Part shown: piece by piece, positions 42,884 through 51,722 of the stretch
Position numbering within the stretch: position 1 is the first letter of the stretch
How the letters are laid out: each line of letters opens with the position of its first letter
Translations under genes and position numbers: made by a program
Origin: Prauserella marina
GTDB taxonomy: Bacteria; Actinomycetota; Actinomycetes; Mycobacteriales; Pseudonocardiaceae
Direction: 5' to 3'
Length of the DNA: 64,000 nt
Assembly: GCF_002240355.1 (NCBI RefSeq)
Contig: NZ_CP016353.1
Location: 6,177,001-6,241,000, forward strand
Notes under the pieces: generated by a model
The model's input: the letters and a program-made list of their open reading frames with translations, nothing else
Told to the model about the DNA's origin: nothing
Databases searched by the model: none

Positions 42884-44506
42884 CTACTCGCCCCTGATCT
42901 TCTCCGCCCCATACACGGGCTGCCCCGCCACGAAGGTGGCCAGCACTTCGATGTCATCGATCGCGGCACTCGGCACCGTCGTCGGGTCGTCGTCGAGCAG
43001 AACGAAATCGGCGAAGGCGCCCTTCCGGATACTGCCGCGTTCGTTTTCCTGACATGCCGTCCACGCCGCGTGCGTCGTGTACGCGCGCAGTGCTTCCGTG
43101 GCGTCGACCCGTTCGTCGGGACTGAGCACGACACCGGCCTTGCTGGTGCGCTCCACCATGGACCGCATACTCGAAAGCGGCGCGCCTCGCGACACACACG
43201 GCCGGTCGGAGCTGCCTGGAACCCGCAGTCCGGCATCCACAAAGGACCGGTGCCGGTACAACCACGGGATGCGTTCCTCACCGACCGCCTCGGCCATCGT
43301 GTCGCCGATCTCGTAGAGGAAACGCGCTTGCGGGACCGGGATGATGTTCAGTTCGGCCATTCTTGCGAGCTGTTCCGGTCGCACCATGGCGGCGTGTTCG
43401 ATGCGGTGCCGGACGCCGGCGCGGGGAAGCTGCCGCTGTGCCTCCGCGAACGCGTCGAGCGCGAGGTCGATCGCCCTGTCACCGATGGCGTGCGCGGCGA
43501 CGCGCCAACCGCCCTTGTGTGCGGCGACGATCCGATCGCGCAGCACGACGGGATCGTCCTGGAGCACGCCGACTCCACCGTGCCCGTGGAAGGGTTCGCT
43601 GACAGCCGCGGTACGGCTGGACAGTGCCCCGTCGGTGAAGATTTTCATCGGCCCGATGCGGAGGAAGTCGTCGCCGAATCCGGTGTGCAGGCCGAGATCG
43701 AGCCCGAAAGCATTGCCGTGCAAGGGATGCAGCACCTCGCTCGCAGGCATCAGCTCCACCCGCAACGGGAGATCGCCGCGTCGACGGGCGAGTTGATACG
43801 CGGCGGCCTCGGCTGGACTGTGCCCGATCCAGCCGCCGCCGATTCCGGCTTCGGTCACGTGGGTGAGTCCTTCCGCGACGTAGGCCTTGCCCGCCCGCGC
43901 GATGGCGTCGGCAAGTTCCTCGACGGGGTAGGGCTTGACCAGCGCGTCGACGAGTTGCTGTGCCTGCTCCGCGAGCAGGCCCGTCGGCTCACCCGCCTCA
44001 TCTTTGCTGACAACCCCGCCCTCTGGCACCGTCGCGGAACCGTCGAGCACACCGGCTTCGGCGAGAATCGCGGTACTCGCGACGCACATGTGAGCCGACC
44101 GGTGCTTGAGCCACACGGGCCGCCCTCCGCCAGCCCTGTCGAGTTCGGCCCTGCCCGGATGCCCGCCGAGCACGAAGTCGTCGTAGCCCGACCCGATGAC
44201 CCAGGCGTCGGAGGGCATGCCGCTCGCGCGCCGCGCGACCGCGTCGTAGACCTCTTGGTGACTGCGGCATCCGGAAAGGTCGATCTCGGCGAGCGAAAGT
44301 CCGTACCAGACCATGTGGTTGTGAACGTCGGAGAATCCCGGGGTGAGCACGGCGCCTTCACCATCGAAAACCGTGGTCGCGGAAAGTCCTTCGACGTCAT
44401 CGTCGACACCGACGATGCGTCCACCGAGCACCCCGACCGTGTGCGCGAACCCGTGTTCGCCGGTCATGGTCAGTGCTCGTACATCCCGCAACAGCAGATC
44501 CAGCAT
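42884..44506 (-). CDS. Amidohydrolase, YtcJ-like
   Basis: 540 residues, ATG 44506 with GGAGAGGACG upstream. Amidohydrolase-3 family: metal motif DVHNHMVWYGLSL near residue 60 (HNH), the carboxylate/metal region KIFTDGALSSRTAA, GWRVAAHAIGDRAIDLALDAF, HRIEHAAMV and SSDRPCV. Such enzymes hydrolyse C-N bonds of small amides or ureides; the substrate is unknown. It lies alone, convergent with the sialidase gene. Confidence 0.9.
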   Translation of the reverse strand: MLDLLLRDVRALTMTGEHGFAHTVGVLGGRIVGVDDDVEGLSATTVFDGEGAVLTPGFSDVHNHMVWYGLSLAEIDLSGCRSHQEVYDAVARRASGMPSDAWVIGSGYDDFVLGGHPGRAELDRAGGGRPVWLKHRSAHMCVASTAILAEAGVLDGSATVPEGGVVSKDEAGEPTGLLAEQAQQLVDALVKPYPVEELADAIARAGKAYVAEGLTHVTEAGIGGGWIGHSPAEAAAYQLARRRGDLPLRVELMPASEVLHPLHGNAFGLDLGLHTGFGDDFLRIGPMKIFTDGALSSRTAAVSEPFHGHGGVGVLQDDPVVLRDRIVAAHKGGWRVAAHAIGDRAIDLALDAFAEAQRQLPRAGVRHRIEHAAMVRPEQLARMAELNIIPVPQARFLYEIGDTMAEAVGEERIPWLYRHRSFVDAGLRVPGSSDRPCVSRGAPLSSMRSMVERTSKAGVVLSPDERVDATEALRAYTTHAAWTACQENERGSIRKGAFADFVLLDDDPTTVPSAAIDDIEVLATFVAGQPVYGAEKIRGE

Positions 44507-44668
44507 GGCACGTCCTCTCCCGCCAAGTGGTGAAACCGTCAGCGGCAGCGTAAGTGGTGGCCGAGTCGGCTCGAAAGGTCGACGGAAGGCTCGACGAAGC
44601 CGGGCATCGGGTGAGCCGAAGACATCGCCACGACGTATTGGTTCAACCAATGTGGACGAGCGCTTACG

Positions 44669-44749
44669 GTGCTCCCCGCACACGCGGGGTCCGGAGCTGC
44701 CCCATGCGCATGTTCGGTCCGATGCGCTCCCGGCGCAGGTGGGGAGTCC
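44669..44749. CRISPR. Relic of a type I-E CRISPR repeat pair
   Basis: A degenerate repeat at 44669-44692 keeps GTGCTCCCCGCACACGCGGGG but lacks the last GTGG bases; a worse copy lies at 44722-44749 (ATGCGCTCCCGGCGCAG). The 29-base interval between resembles a spacer. Together they look like a decayed array, related to the intact array at 45332. About 300 bp between the amidohydrolase and the coiled-coil gene hold nothing else. Confidence 0.6.
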
Positions 44750-44813
44750 GGGCATCGGGAAATCCCCGCGACGTGCAGAGTGCCGTGACCCGCGAGACCG
44801 GTAAGCTGCGCGC

Positions 44814-45191
44814 ATGTCGCAGGAGCCGGATGACCTTGCCGCCGCCGTGGCCGCACTACAGACCGAGGTCGCGGATCTGCGCACGCATCTACAGCGGGTC
44901 GCCAAGGATGCCGCAGCCGCGCAAGTCCTCGCGCGTGGCGCCGACCGCGACGTCGCCGACCTCACCAGCGAACTGCGTGACTTCCGTACCCACAACACCA
45001 ATCTGCACAACGCCACCCGCGAGGATCTGCGGGAGACCCGCCAAGAACTGCGGGAACTACGCGAATCGACCAACGCGGGGTTCATGGAGATGCGTGGCAA
45101 ACTCGATGCGACCGCGGCAGGGCAGGCTCAGATCGCCGAGCTGCTGACCACACTGATCGAGCGCGGCGACCGGAACGACGCCGCCGACTGA
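44814..45191 (+). CDS. Small coiled-coil protein between CRISPR remnants
   Basis: 125 residues, ATG 44814. Nearly all of the sequence is heptad-like helix: VAALQTEVADLRTHLQRVAKDAA, then DVADLTSELRDFRTHN, EDLRETRQELRELRESTNAGFMEMRGKLD and QIAELLTTLIERGDRND. No membrane segment, nuclease or DNA-binding motif is seen. Similar short coiled-coil proteins are frequent orphan genes in actinomycetes. It sits between relic repeats and the CRISPR array, which may be accident. Function unknown. Confidence 0.7.
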   Translation: MSQEPDDLAAAVAALQTEVADLRTHLQRVAKDAAAAQVLARGADRDVADLTSELRDFRTHNTNLHNATREDLRETRQELRELRESTNAGFMEMRGKLDATAAGQAQIAELLTTLIERGDRNDAAD

Positions 45192-45331
45192 CGTAAGTGA
45201 CAGCGTGACGGCGCCGCTTGTCGAATTGGCGCGGTGAACCCATCGATCGGTATGCGCTGAGCTATAGAATCCAGCTCGTACCGTGGCCAAAATTTCGAGT
45301 CTTTCGCCCGCAAACCCGCAGGTCAAAAAGG

Positions 45332-45724
45332 GTACTCCCGGCGCACGCGGGGGTGGTCCAGGCTCGGACTCGACATCCAGCACCCATGCCACGTGCTCCC
45401 CGCGCACGCGGGGGTGGTCCCACTGAGACTCAATGTTGACGGGACCGGCCTGGGTGCTCCCCGCGCACGCGGGGGTGGTCCACGTCACGACCGGAGCGGT
45501 GTCGCCGAGTTCGAGTGCTCCCCCGCGCACGCGGGGGTGGTCCCATCAGCCAGCGGATGATCGACCCGATGGTCTGTGCTCCCCGCGCACGCGGGGGTGG
45601 TCCCCAGTGCCGCCAAACCGGGCGGGCGGACATGATGTGCTCCCCGCGCACGCGGGGGTGGTCCGGTTCTGATGATGTCCTTGACAGCAAGGCACAGGTG
45701 CTCCCCGCGCACGCGGGGTGGTCC
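45332..45724 (+). CRISPR. Type I-E CRISPR array, 7 repeats, 6 spacers
   Basis: Repeats at 45332, 45393, 45454, 45515, 45576, 45637 and 45698, each 28 bp (29 at 45515, 27 at 45698), starting GTGCTCCCCGCGCACGCGGG. Spacers are 32-33 bp. The stem CCCCGCG-CAC-GCGGGG is the E. coli-type I-E repeat fold. The first repeat has two substitutions. Beyond the last repeat a heavily decayed copy (GATGCTCCCCAAGCG) lies near 45767-45789 after a longer interval, which puts the old end at the right and a leader, if any, on the left (45192-45331). No cas gene occurs in the window. Confidence 0.95.
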
Positions 45725-45861
45725 GCTCCGCCTCGGCCGCCAGGTCCTGGACGCGCCACTCCACCGATGCTCCCCAAGCGTGTGGACCGCCCATCAAACC
45801 GGGCAAGAAAGGCAAACCCGAAACCCGGACCAAAGCCCCCGAAAACGCCCCGCACAAAGTG

Positions 45862-45934
45862 AGCCGACAAGGGGACTCGAACCCCTGACCTGCTGTTTAC
45901 AAGACAGCTGCTCTACCAACTGAGCTATGTCGGC
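45862..45934 (-). tRNA. tRNA-Thr (anticodon TGT)
   Basis: 73 nt, minus strand. Acceptor stem GCCGACA/TGTCGGC, D arm with AGCTCAGTTGGTAGAGC, anticodon stem-loop GCTGT-CTTGTAA-ACAGC with anticodon TGT (reads ACA, threonine), T arm with GGTTCGAGTCC. The CCA end is not encoded. It lies between the CRISPR array and the thrE gene. Confidence 0.96.
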
Positions 45935-45953
45935 CTGCTCCCACTGTCACGCC

Positions 45954-46011
45954 GTGGTCGCGCGACCACTATATCGGCAGCCCGCTTCACGACGGCACCT
46001 GGTCGCGCGAC
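45954..46011. promoter_or_regulatory. Repeated palindrome upstream of the ThrE-type gene
   Basis: GTGGTCGCGCGACCAC (45954-45969) is a perfect 16-bp palindrome, and GGTCGCGCGAC recurs at 46001-46011. Two such sites 47 bp apart suggest paired binding by a dimeric regulator. They precede the exporter gene by about 150 bp and follow tRNA-Thr on the other strand. Confidence 0.4.
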
Positions 46012-46160
46012 TTCACGGGCCGGTTCAAGACCGTTTCTAGCGCTAAATTGGTCATGCGGCTTCGTGATCGGAAAACGTGGCAAACGCCACTCCGGTAAGG
46101 GTGCAACAGCGAGAGCACGTCGGTCGATGCTCCCCGGGAAACCTGCGAAGGAGGTGGGAA

Positions 46161-47678
46161 ATGAAACTCAGGCCGCGCGCGAGAACGGCGCCGAACCGCC
46201 GGCACGCGTGGCAGATCCTGGAGGCACCAGCCGAGGATCAGTCCGACAAGCACGGTCGACGCCAACCGCAGAGCCGCAAGAGCAGCCGACGCGCATGGCA
46301 CATCCTTGAGGCACCGACAGGTGAGCTTCCCGTCGTCGACACGACCGCCACGATGGGCCCGCAACTTCCCGACGAAGCCACCGTCCATCTGGTGCTCGAC
46401 CTCGTCCTGCGCATCGGCGAGGTTCAGATGGCAAGCGGCGCCGGTGCTTCCGACGTCACCGCGACGATCCTGGCCCTGACGCGCGCACTGGGTCTACCCC
46501 ATTGTGAGGTCGACGTCATTTTCACGTCGATCACCGTGAGTTGCCATCGTGGTAGCGAACTGTCACCGGTCACCGCTGTCCGCGTGGTCAGGAGCCGCAG
46601 CCTCGACTACACGCGCCTTTCGGACACCGAACGTCTCGTGCAGAAGCTGCTGCGCAACCGCATCAGCACCGAGGACGCCTACACCGAGCTGCACCAGATC
46701 ACCAACGCCAAGCACCCTTACCCCCGCTGGGTGTCGACGCTGGCGTGGGGCGGGATGGCCGGTTTCATCACACTCCTGCTCGGCGGCACCGGCTGGGCCC
46801 CGTTCATCTCCTTCGTCATCAGTGCCGTCGTAGACCGGGTAGGGCGGCGGCTGAACAGGCTTCAGCTCCCGTTCTTCTTCCAGCAGGTGGCAGGCGGATT
46901 CGTGGCGACGCTCGCCGCGATCGGCATCGTGAATCTCGACTTCTTCCCGCTCCAGCCGACACTGGTCGTCGCGGCGGCACTGACCGTGTTGCTCTCGGGA
47001 CTCTCGACGGTGTCGGCGGTGCAGGACGCCATCACCGGCTACTACGTCACCGCGGCGGGCCGCACGTTGGAAGTGGTGTTGATGAGTGCGGGACTCATCA
47101 CGGGTGTCGCGTTCGCGATCAGCATCGCGAACCAGCTCGGCGCGCCGATCGCACCACCGCCGACAGCCGCTGTGCCCGATGTCACTGCCGTCGGCGTGCT
47201 CATCACGCTGGTCGCGGGCTGTGGCGCCGCGGCGTGCTTCGCGCTCGCCTCGTACTCGAAACTGCGGCCGTTGCTGGTCGCGGCCATTGCGGGCGGGGTT
47301 GGCGCCGGATCGTACGGCCTGCTGCTCGCCACAGGCGCCAGTCCGATCATCGCCTCGGCGGTCGCCGCGACTCTCGTCGGTTTCGGCGGCGGTGTGCTGT
47401 CGAGGCGGCTACAGGTGACGCCACTCGTGGTCGCGGTTTCCGGCATCACACCGCTGCTGCCTGGTCTCGCGACCTACCGGGGCCTTTCCGATTTGGCGGA
47501 CGGCGGAAGCATGGGAACGCTGATGGGAGCCATCGCCATCGGGCTCGCGCTGGCGGCGGGCGTCGTGCTCGGTGAGTTCCTCGCGCAGCCCGTGCGAACA
47601 GGGCTCGGCAGGCTGGAACGCAAGCTGTCCGGACCAAGGCTGGCCGGTCCCCTCGACACTGGACAACGCCTGGAATAG
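46161..47678 (+). CDS. thrE: ThrE-type threonine/serine exporter
   Basis: 505 residues, ATG 46161 with AAGGAGGTGGG 7 bp upstream. The N-terminal soluble domain (about 70-200: GEVQMASGAGASDVTATILALTRALGLPHCEVDVIFTSITVS) and about ten hydrophobic helices (from 210 on) match ThrE/DUF1212 proteins, which export threonine and serine by proton antiport. The first 55 residues contain a short repeat, RRHAWQILEAP (13-23) and RRAWHILEAP (43-52), seldom seen in such exporters. The nearby tRNA-Thr is probably coincidental. Confidence 0.88.
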   Translation: MKLRPRARTAPNRRHAWQILEAPAEDQSDKHGRRQPQSRKSSRRAWHILEAPTGELPVVDTTATMGPQLPDEATVHLVLDLVLRIGEVQMASGAGASDVTATILALTRALGLPHCEVDVIFTSITVSCHRGSELSPVTAVRVVRSRSLDYTRLSDTERLVQKLLRNRISTEDAYTELHQITNAKHPYPRWVSTLAWGGMAGFITLLLGGTGWAPFISFVISAVVDRVGRRLNRLQLPFFFQQVAGGFVATLAAIGIVNLDFFPLQPTLVVAAALTVLLSGLSTVSAVQDAITGYYVTAAGRTLEVVLMSAGLITGVAFAISIANQLGAPIAPPPTAAVPDVTAVGVLITLVAGCGAAACFALASYSKLRPLLVAAIAGGVGAGSYGLLLATGASPIIASAVAATLVGFGGGVLSRRLQVTPLVVAVSGITPLLPGLATYRGLSDLADGGSMGTLMGAIAIGLALAAGVVLGEFLAQPVRTGLGRLERKLSGPRLAGPLDTGQRLE

Positions 47679-47702
47679 GTCTCGCACGATACTGTTCAAA
47701 GC

Positions 47703-49154
47703 ATGCCGTCCGAGGGAAACGCGGAGCCGTCCGAGGCAAGAGCCGAGTTCGTCGTCGTAGCCAACCGGCTACCGGTCGACCTCGATCGCGCGGCCGATGG
47801 CACCCAGCGCTGGACACAGAGCCCCGGCGGGCTCGTGTCCGCGCTTGAGCCGTTCCTCCGCTCCCGTAAAGGCGCCTGGGTCGGTTGGCCCGGTGTACCG
47901 GACGTCGAGGTCGACGAGTTCACCGACGAAGGGCTCATCCTCCATCCCGTATCCCTCAGTTCGGCTGACGTCAGGGACTACTACGAGGGGTTCTCCAACG
48001 CGACGCTGTGGCCGCTGTACCACGACGTGGTCGCGCCGCCGATCTTCGACCGGAGCTGGTGGGAAAGCTACGTCAGGGTCAATCGCCGGTTCGCGGAGGC
48101 CAGCGCGGCCGTCGCGGACGAGGGCGCCACGGTCTGGGTGCAGGACTACCAGCTCCAGCTCGTACCGAGCATGCTCAGGGAGTTGCGGCCCGACCTGCGC
48201 ATCGGCTTCTTCCTGCACATTCCCTTCCCACCAGTCGAACTGTTCATGCAGTTGCCGTGGCGCGCGGAGATCGTGCGCGGGCTCATCGGGGCCGACCTCG
48301 TCGGCTTCCATCGCCCCGGCGGTGCGCAGAACTTCCTGTGGCTGGCGAGGCAGCTCATCGGCCTCGAACCGAGCCGAGGTTCGGTCGGTGTCCGGTCGAG
48401 GCCGGGCATGGTGCAGGTCGGCGACCGCACGGTGCGCGTTGGCGCGTTCCCGATCTCGATCGACGCGGCGGGACTCGACGCGCTGTCGAGGACTAAGGCT
48501 GTTTCCGAGCGGGCAGCGCAGGTCAGGAGCGACCTCGGCAACCCGAAGACGATCCTGCTCGGCGTCGACCGGCTCGACTACACCAAGGGCATCGACCTGC
48601 GGCTACAGGCATTCCACGAACTGCTCCAGGAGGGCAGGGTCAATCCCGAGGACGTGACCTTCGTCCAACTCGCCACCCCCAGCAGGGAACGCGTCGAGCA
48701 CTACCAGCGGATGCGTGGTGAGATCGAGCAGATGGTCGGTCGCATCAACGGCGAGTTTGCCAAAGTGGGCCACCCCGTCGTGCATTACCTGCACCAATCG
48801 GTGAACCGCAAGGAACTCGCCGCCTTCTTCTCCGCCGCGGACATCATGGTCGTGACGCCACTGCGTGACGGCATGAACCTCGTCTGCAAGGAATACGTCG
48901 CGTGCAGGCACGACCTCGGCGGGGCGCTCGTGCTGTCCGAATTCGCGGGAGCCGCTGCCGAGTTGAGCAGCGCTTTCCTGGTCAACCCGCATGATTTGGA
49001 CGGGGTGAAGAACGCACTCGAACAGGCTATTACGCTCGATCCCGCGGAAGGTCGACGCCGGATGCGCGCCTTGCGTCGTCAGGTTCTGACCCACGATGTC
49101 GACAGATGGGCCCGCTCGTTCCTGGAAGCTCTGGGATCCGAACCGGCCGCCTGA
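47703..49154 (+). CDS. otsA: Trehalose-6-phosphate synthase OtsA
   Basis: 483 residues, ATG 47703. GT20 retaining glycosyltransferase: [12 protein letters not shown] at the N-terminus (NDP-sugar loop region), [50 protein letters not shown] and [16 protein letters not shown], the last three being standard OtsA motifs for UDP/ADP-glucose and glucose-6-phosphate. It makes trehalose-6-phosphate. The phosphatase gene follows 36 bp later on the same strand. Confidence 0.96.
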   Translation: MPSEGNAEPSEARAEFVVVANRLPVDLDRAADGTQRWTQSPGGLVSALEPFLRSRKGAWVGWPGVPDVEVDEFTDEGLILHPVSLSSADVRDYYEGFSNATLWPLYHDVVAPPIFDRSWWESYVRVNRRFAEASAAVADEGATVWVQDYQLQLVPSMLRELRPDLRIGFFLHIPFPPVELFMQLPWRAEIVRGLIGADLVGFHRPGGAQNFLWLARQLIGLEPSRGSVGVRSRPGMVQVGDRTVRVGAFPISIDAAGLDALSRTKAVSERAAQVRSDLGNPKTILLGVDRLDYTKGIDLRLQAFHELLQEGRVNPEDVTFVQLATPSRERVEHYQRMRGEIEQMVGRINGEFAKVGHPVVHYLHQSVNRKELAAFFSAADIMVVTPLRDGMNLVCKEYVACRHDLGGALVLSEFAGAAAELSSAFLVNPHDLDGVKNALEQAITLDPAEGRRRMRALRRQVLTHDVDRWARSFLEALGSEPAA

Positions 49155-49190
49155 CTTCCAGCCCACCGCCTGGCTCCTGAAGGAGGAGTG

Positions 49191-51719
49191 TTGACCGCCG
49201 AGGCCCTGCCCGCTGAGCTGCGGCGCGCGATCGTGCAGATCGCCAGGACGCCGCGCCTGCTGGTCGCCTGCGACTACGACGGAACGCTGGCGCCGATCAC
49301 CGAGAACCCCGACGAGGCGAGAGCCCGTTCCGAGTCGGTCGGCGCGCTGCGTTCGCTGGCCGGGCTGCACGAGACGACGACGGCCGTGATCTCGGGAAGA
49401 GCGCTGCGCGACCTCGCCACCCTTTCCCGGCTACCCGCCGAGGTCCACCTCGTCGGCAGTCATGGTTCCGAGTTCGACATCGGCTTCGTCCACGAGATCG
49501 ACGCCGAGGCGAAGGATCTGCATCGCAGGGTCGAGGAGGAACTGGACCGGCTCATCGACGGGGTGCGCGGCGCCTCGCTCGAAGTCAAGCCCGCGAGCAT
49601 CGCAGTGCACGTTCGCAGGGCCGAAAGGGCCGAAGCGAAGCGGATCATCGAATCCGTCCACAGTGGACCCAGTAGGTGGGAGGGAGTCTCGACGACGGAC
49701 GGCAAAGAGGTCGTCGAACTTTCCGTCATCCAGACCGACAAGGGCAACGCGCTCGACACGTTGCGGCACCAGGCGGGCGCGACAGCGGCCGTGTTCGTCG
49801 GCGACGACGTCACCGACGAGAAGGCGTTCGTCAGGTTGACCGGCCCCGACCTCGGCATCAAGGTCGGCGACGGCGATTCGGCCGCGCAGTACCGCGTCGG
49901 CGACACCGAAGAGGTCGCCACCGTGCTGGCGTTCATGCTCGAAGAGCGCCGCAACTGGCTGTACGGCGAGCAGTCGCCTCCCATCGAGCGAATCTCGATG
50001 CTCGCCTCCGAGCGCGCGGTGGCTTTGCTCACCCCCGACGCGAAGCTGACCTGGCTGTGCCATCCGGGGCCCGACGCGGCCGCGGTGTTCGCCGATCTGC
50101 TCGGCAGCGAGAGCGCGGGGCACTTCTCGATCAAACCCGACCGCAACGGCCTGCCGCTCGGCCAGCGCTACCTCCCCAACACGATGACCGTGGAAACGCG
50201 CTGGTCACGGCTGCTGGTCACGGACTACCTCGAACCGGAGTGCGCCACCCACAGGACCGATCTCGTCAGGGTGATCTCCGGCGAGGCAACCGCGTCCATC
50301 GTCTTCGCGCCACGTCCCGAGTTCGGCGGCGTCCCGGTCAGCCTGATCCAGGAGCAGGACGGGCTCAGGGTGCTCGGTACCTCGGAGCCGTTCGTGCTGC
50401 GCGCTCCGGGGGTCCAATGGGAGATCACCAACGACGGCATGCACGACACGGCGAAGGCGCTCGTCCAGCCGACCGCGACCCAGCCGGTCGTGCTCGAACT
50501 GCGCTGCGGCACCACCGACCTCGGCCCGCACCAGCTTTCCGAGATCGACCGCCGTGGGAGAGCAGGCGAGTACTGGAGCGAGTGGGCGACGACGCTGAAG
50601 CTGCCGAACGTCGAGCCCGAGCTGGTGGCACGCTCAGCGCTCACGCTGCGCGGCCTCGCCAACTCCGACACCGGCGGCGTGATGGCAGCCGCGACGACCT
50701 CGCTCCCAGAGGAGATCGGCGGGGTCCGCAACTGGGACTACCGGTACTGCTGGATCCGCGACGGCGCGATGACGGTTCGTGAGCTGGTGAGTCTCGGCTC
50801 GCTCGACGAAGCCGAAGGGTTCCTCCGCTGGCTGCACGGCGTCCTCGCCACCCTCGCAGGCCCGGAGCGGCTGCACCCGCTGTACACGCTGGCCGGAACC
50901 CAGCTCGGCGCGGAAGCCGTGATCGATTCCCTGCCCGGCTACAAGGGCTCCCGGCCGGTCCGGGTCGGCAACCTCGCCAACCATCAGGTTCAGCTCGACG
51001 TGTTCGGGCCCGTCGTCGAGCTGGTGATGACGCTCGCCGAGGCGAGGGGGAACCTGCGCGACCAGGACTGGCAGCTGGTCAGGGCCATGGCGGAGGCCGT
51101 GAAGCGGCGCTGGGACGAACCGGATCACGGCATCTGGGAAGAGCGGCACGTACCCCGGCACCGCGTCTACTCGCGGGTGATGTGCTGGGTGACGCTGGAC
51201 AGGGCGATCAAACTCGGCGAAATCTACGGCCGCCCCGTTCCGGAGGGATGGGCGCAGCTCAGGGACACCATCGCGCACGACGTGCTCGAACACGGCTGGA
51301 ACGACGAGGTCCGCGCTTACACGACCGCCTACGACGGTGTCGATCTCGACGCGGCTTCGTTGTTCGTCGGGCTTTCCGGGTTGCTCGATCCGGCCGACGA
51401 GCGCTTCCAGTCGACGGTCACCGCGATCGAGGCGGAACTGCGCAGCGGCTCGACGGTCTACCGCTACCGGAGGGATGACGGGCTGCCGGGAGACGAGGGC
51501 GGCTTCCACCTGTGCGCGGCCTGGATGATCGAGGCGTACCTGCTGACCGGCCGCCGCACCGAGGCTCAGGAACTGTTCCAGCAGCTCGTCGACGCTGCCG
51601 GCCCGACGGGACTGCTTCCCGAGCAGTACGACCCCGTCGCGGAGCGCTCGCTCGGCAACCACCCGCAGGCATATTCGCACCTTGGCCTCATCCGCTGCGC
51701 GAGGCTGCTTGCCGAGTGA
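49191..51719 (+). CDS. otsB: OtsB trehalose-phosphatase fused to a GH15 glucoamylase/trehalase-like domain
   Basis: 842 residues from TTG 49191, with AGGAGG 4-5 bp upstream; GTG 49188 lies too close to that site. The HAD phosphatase (about 20-260) has CDYDGTLAPI (nucleophile Asp28, Asp30), GDDVTDEKAF and the usual OtsB cap VHLVGSHGSEFD. From about residue 265 a GH15 glycoside hydrolase domain follows: GVRNWDYRYCWIRDG (near 513-525) and LLPEQYDPV (late acid Glu) are its catalytic blocks. Mycobacterial GH15 enzymes of this kind are trehalases or glucoamylase-like. One protein thus finishes trehalose synthesis and may also hydrolyse it. Confidence 0.92.
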   Translation: MTAEALPAELRRAIVQIARTPRLLVACDYDGTLAPITENPDEARARSESVGALRSLAGLHETTTAVISGRALRDLATLSRLPAEVHLVGSHGSEFDIGFVHEIDAEAKDLHRRVEEELDRLIDGVRGASLEVKPASIAVHVRRAERAEAKRIIESVHSGPSRWEGVSTTDGKEVVELSVIQTDKGNALDTLRHQAGATAAVFVGDDVTDEKAFVRLTGPDLGIKVGDGDSAAQYRVGDTEEVATVLAFMLEERRNWLYGEQSPPIERISMLASERAVALLTPDAKLTWLCHPGPDAAAVFADLLGSESAGHFSIKPDRNGLPLGQRYLPNTMTVETRWSRLLVTDYLEPECATHRTDLVRVISGEATASIVFAPRPEFGGVPVSLIQEQDGLRVLGTSEPFVLRAPGVQWEITNDGMHDTAKALVQPTATQPVVLELRCGTTDLGPHQLSEIDRRGRAGEYWSEWATTLKLPNVEPELVARSALTLRGLANSDTGGVMAAATTSLPEEIGGVRNWDYRYCWIRDGAMTVRELVSLGSLDEAEGFLRWLHGVLATLAGPERLHPLYTLAGTQLGAEAVIDSLPGYKGSRPVRVGNLANHQVQLDVFGPVVELVMTLAEARGNLRDQDWQLVRAMAEAVKRRWDEPDHGIWEERHVPRHRVYSRVMCWVTLDRAIKLGEIYGRPVPEGWAQLRDTIAHDVLEHGWNDEVRAYTTAYDGVDLDAASLFVGLSGLLDPADERFQSTVTAIEAELRSGSTVYRYRRDDGLPGDEGGFHLCAAWMIEAYLLTGRRTEAQELFQQLVDAAGPTGLLPEQYDPVAERSLGNHPQAYSHLGLIRCARLLAE

Positions 51720-51722
51720 CCC

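Noticed and set aside
44539-44856. Minus-strand frame across the relic CRISPR repeats
   Set aside because: The DPACAGST-like text is just translated CRISPR repeat, seen likewise across the main array.
45767-45789. Eighth CRISPR repeat
   Set aside because: Only about half the repeat remains and the interval before it is about 42 bp; counted as a decayed end, not a functional repeat.
46035-46160. Possible T-box or cobalamin riboswitch before the ThrE gene
   Set aside because: GGGAAACCTGCG and AAGGGTGCAACAG vaguely recall known riboswitch boxes, but the T-box GGGTGG-ACCGCG and the B12 box layout are absent.
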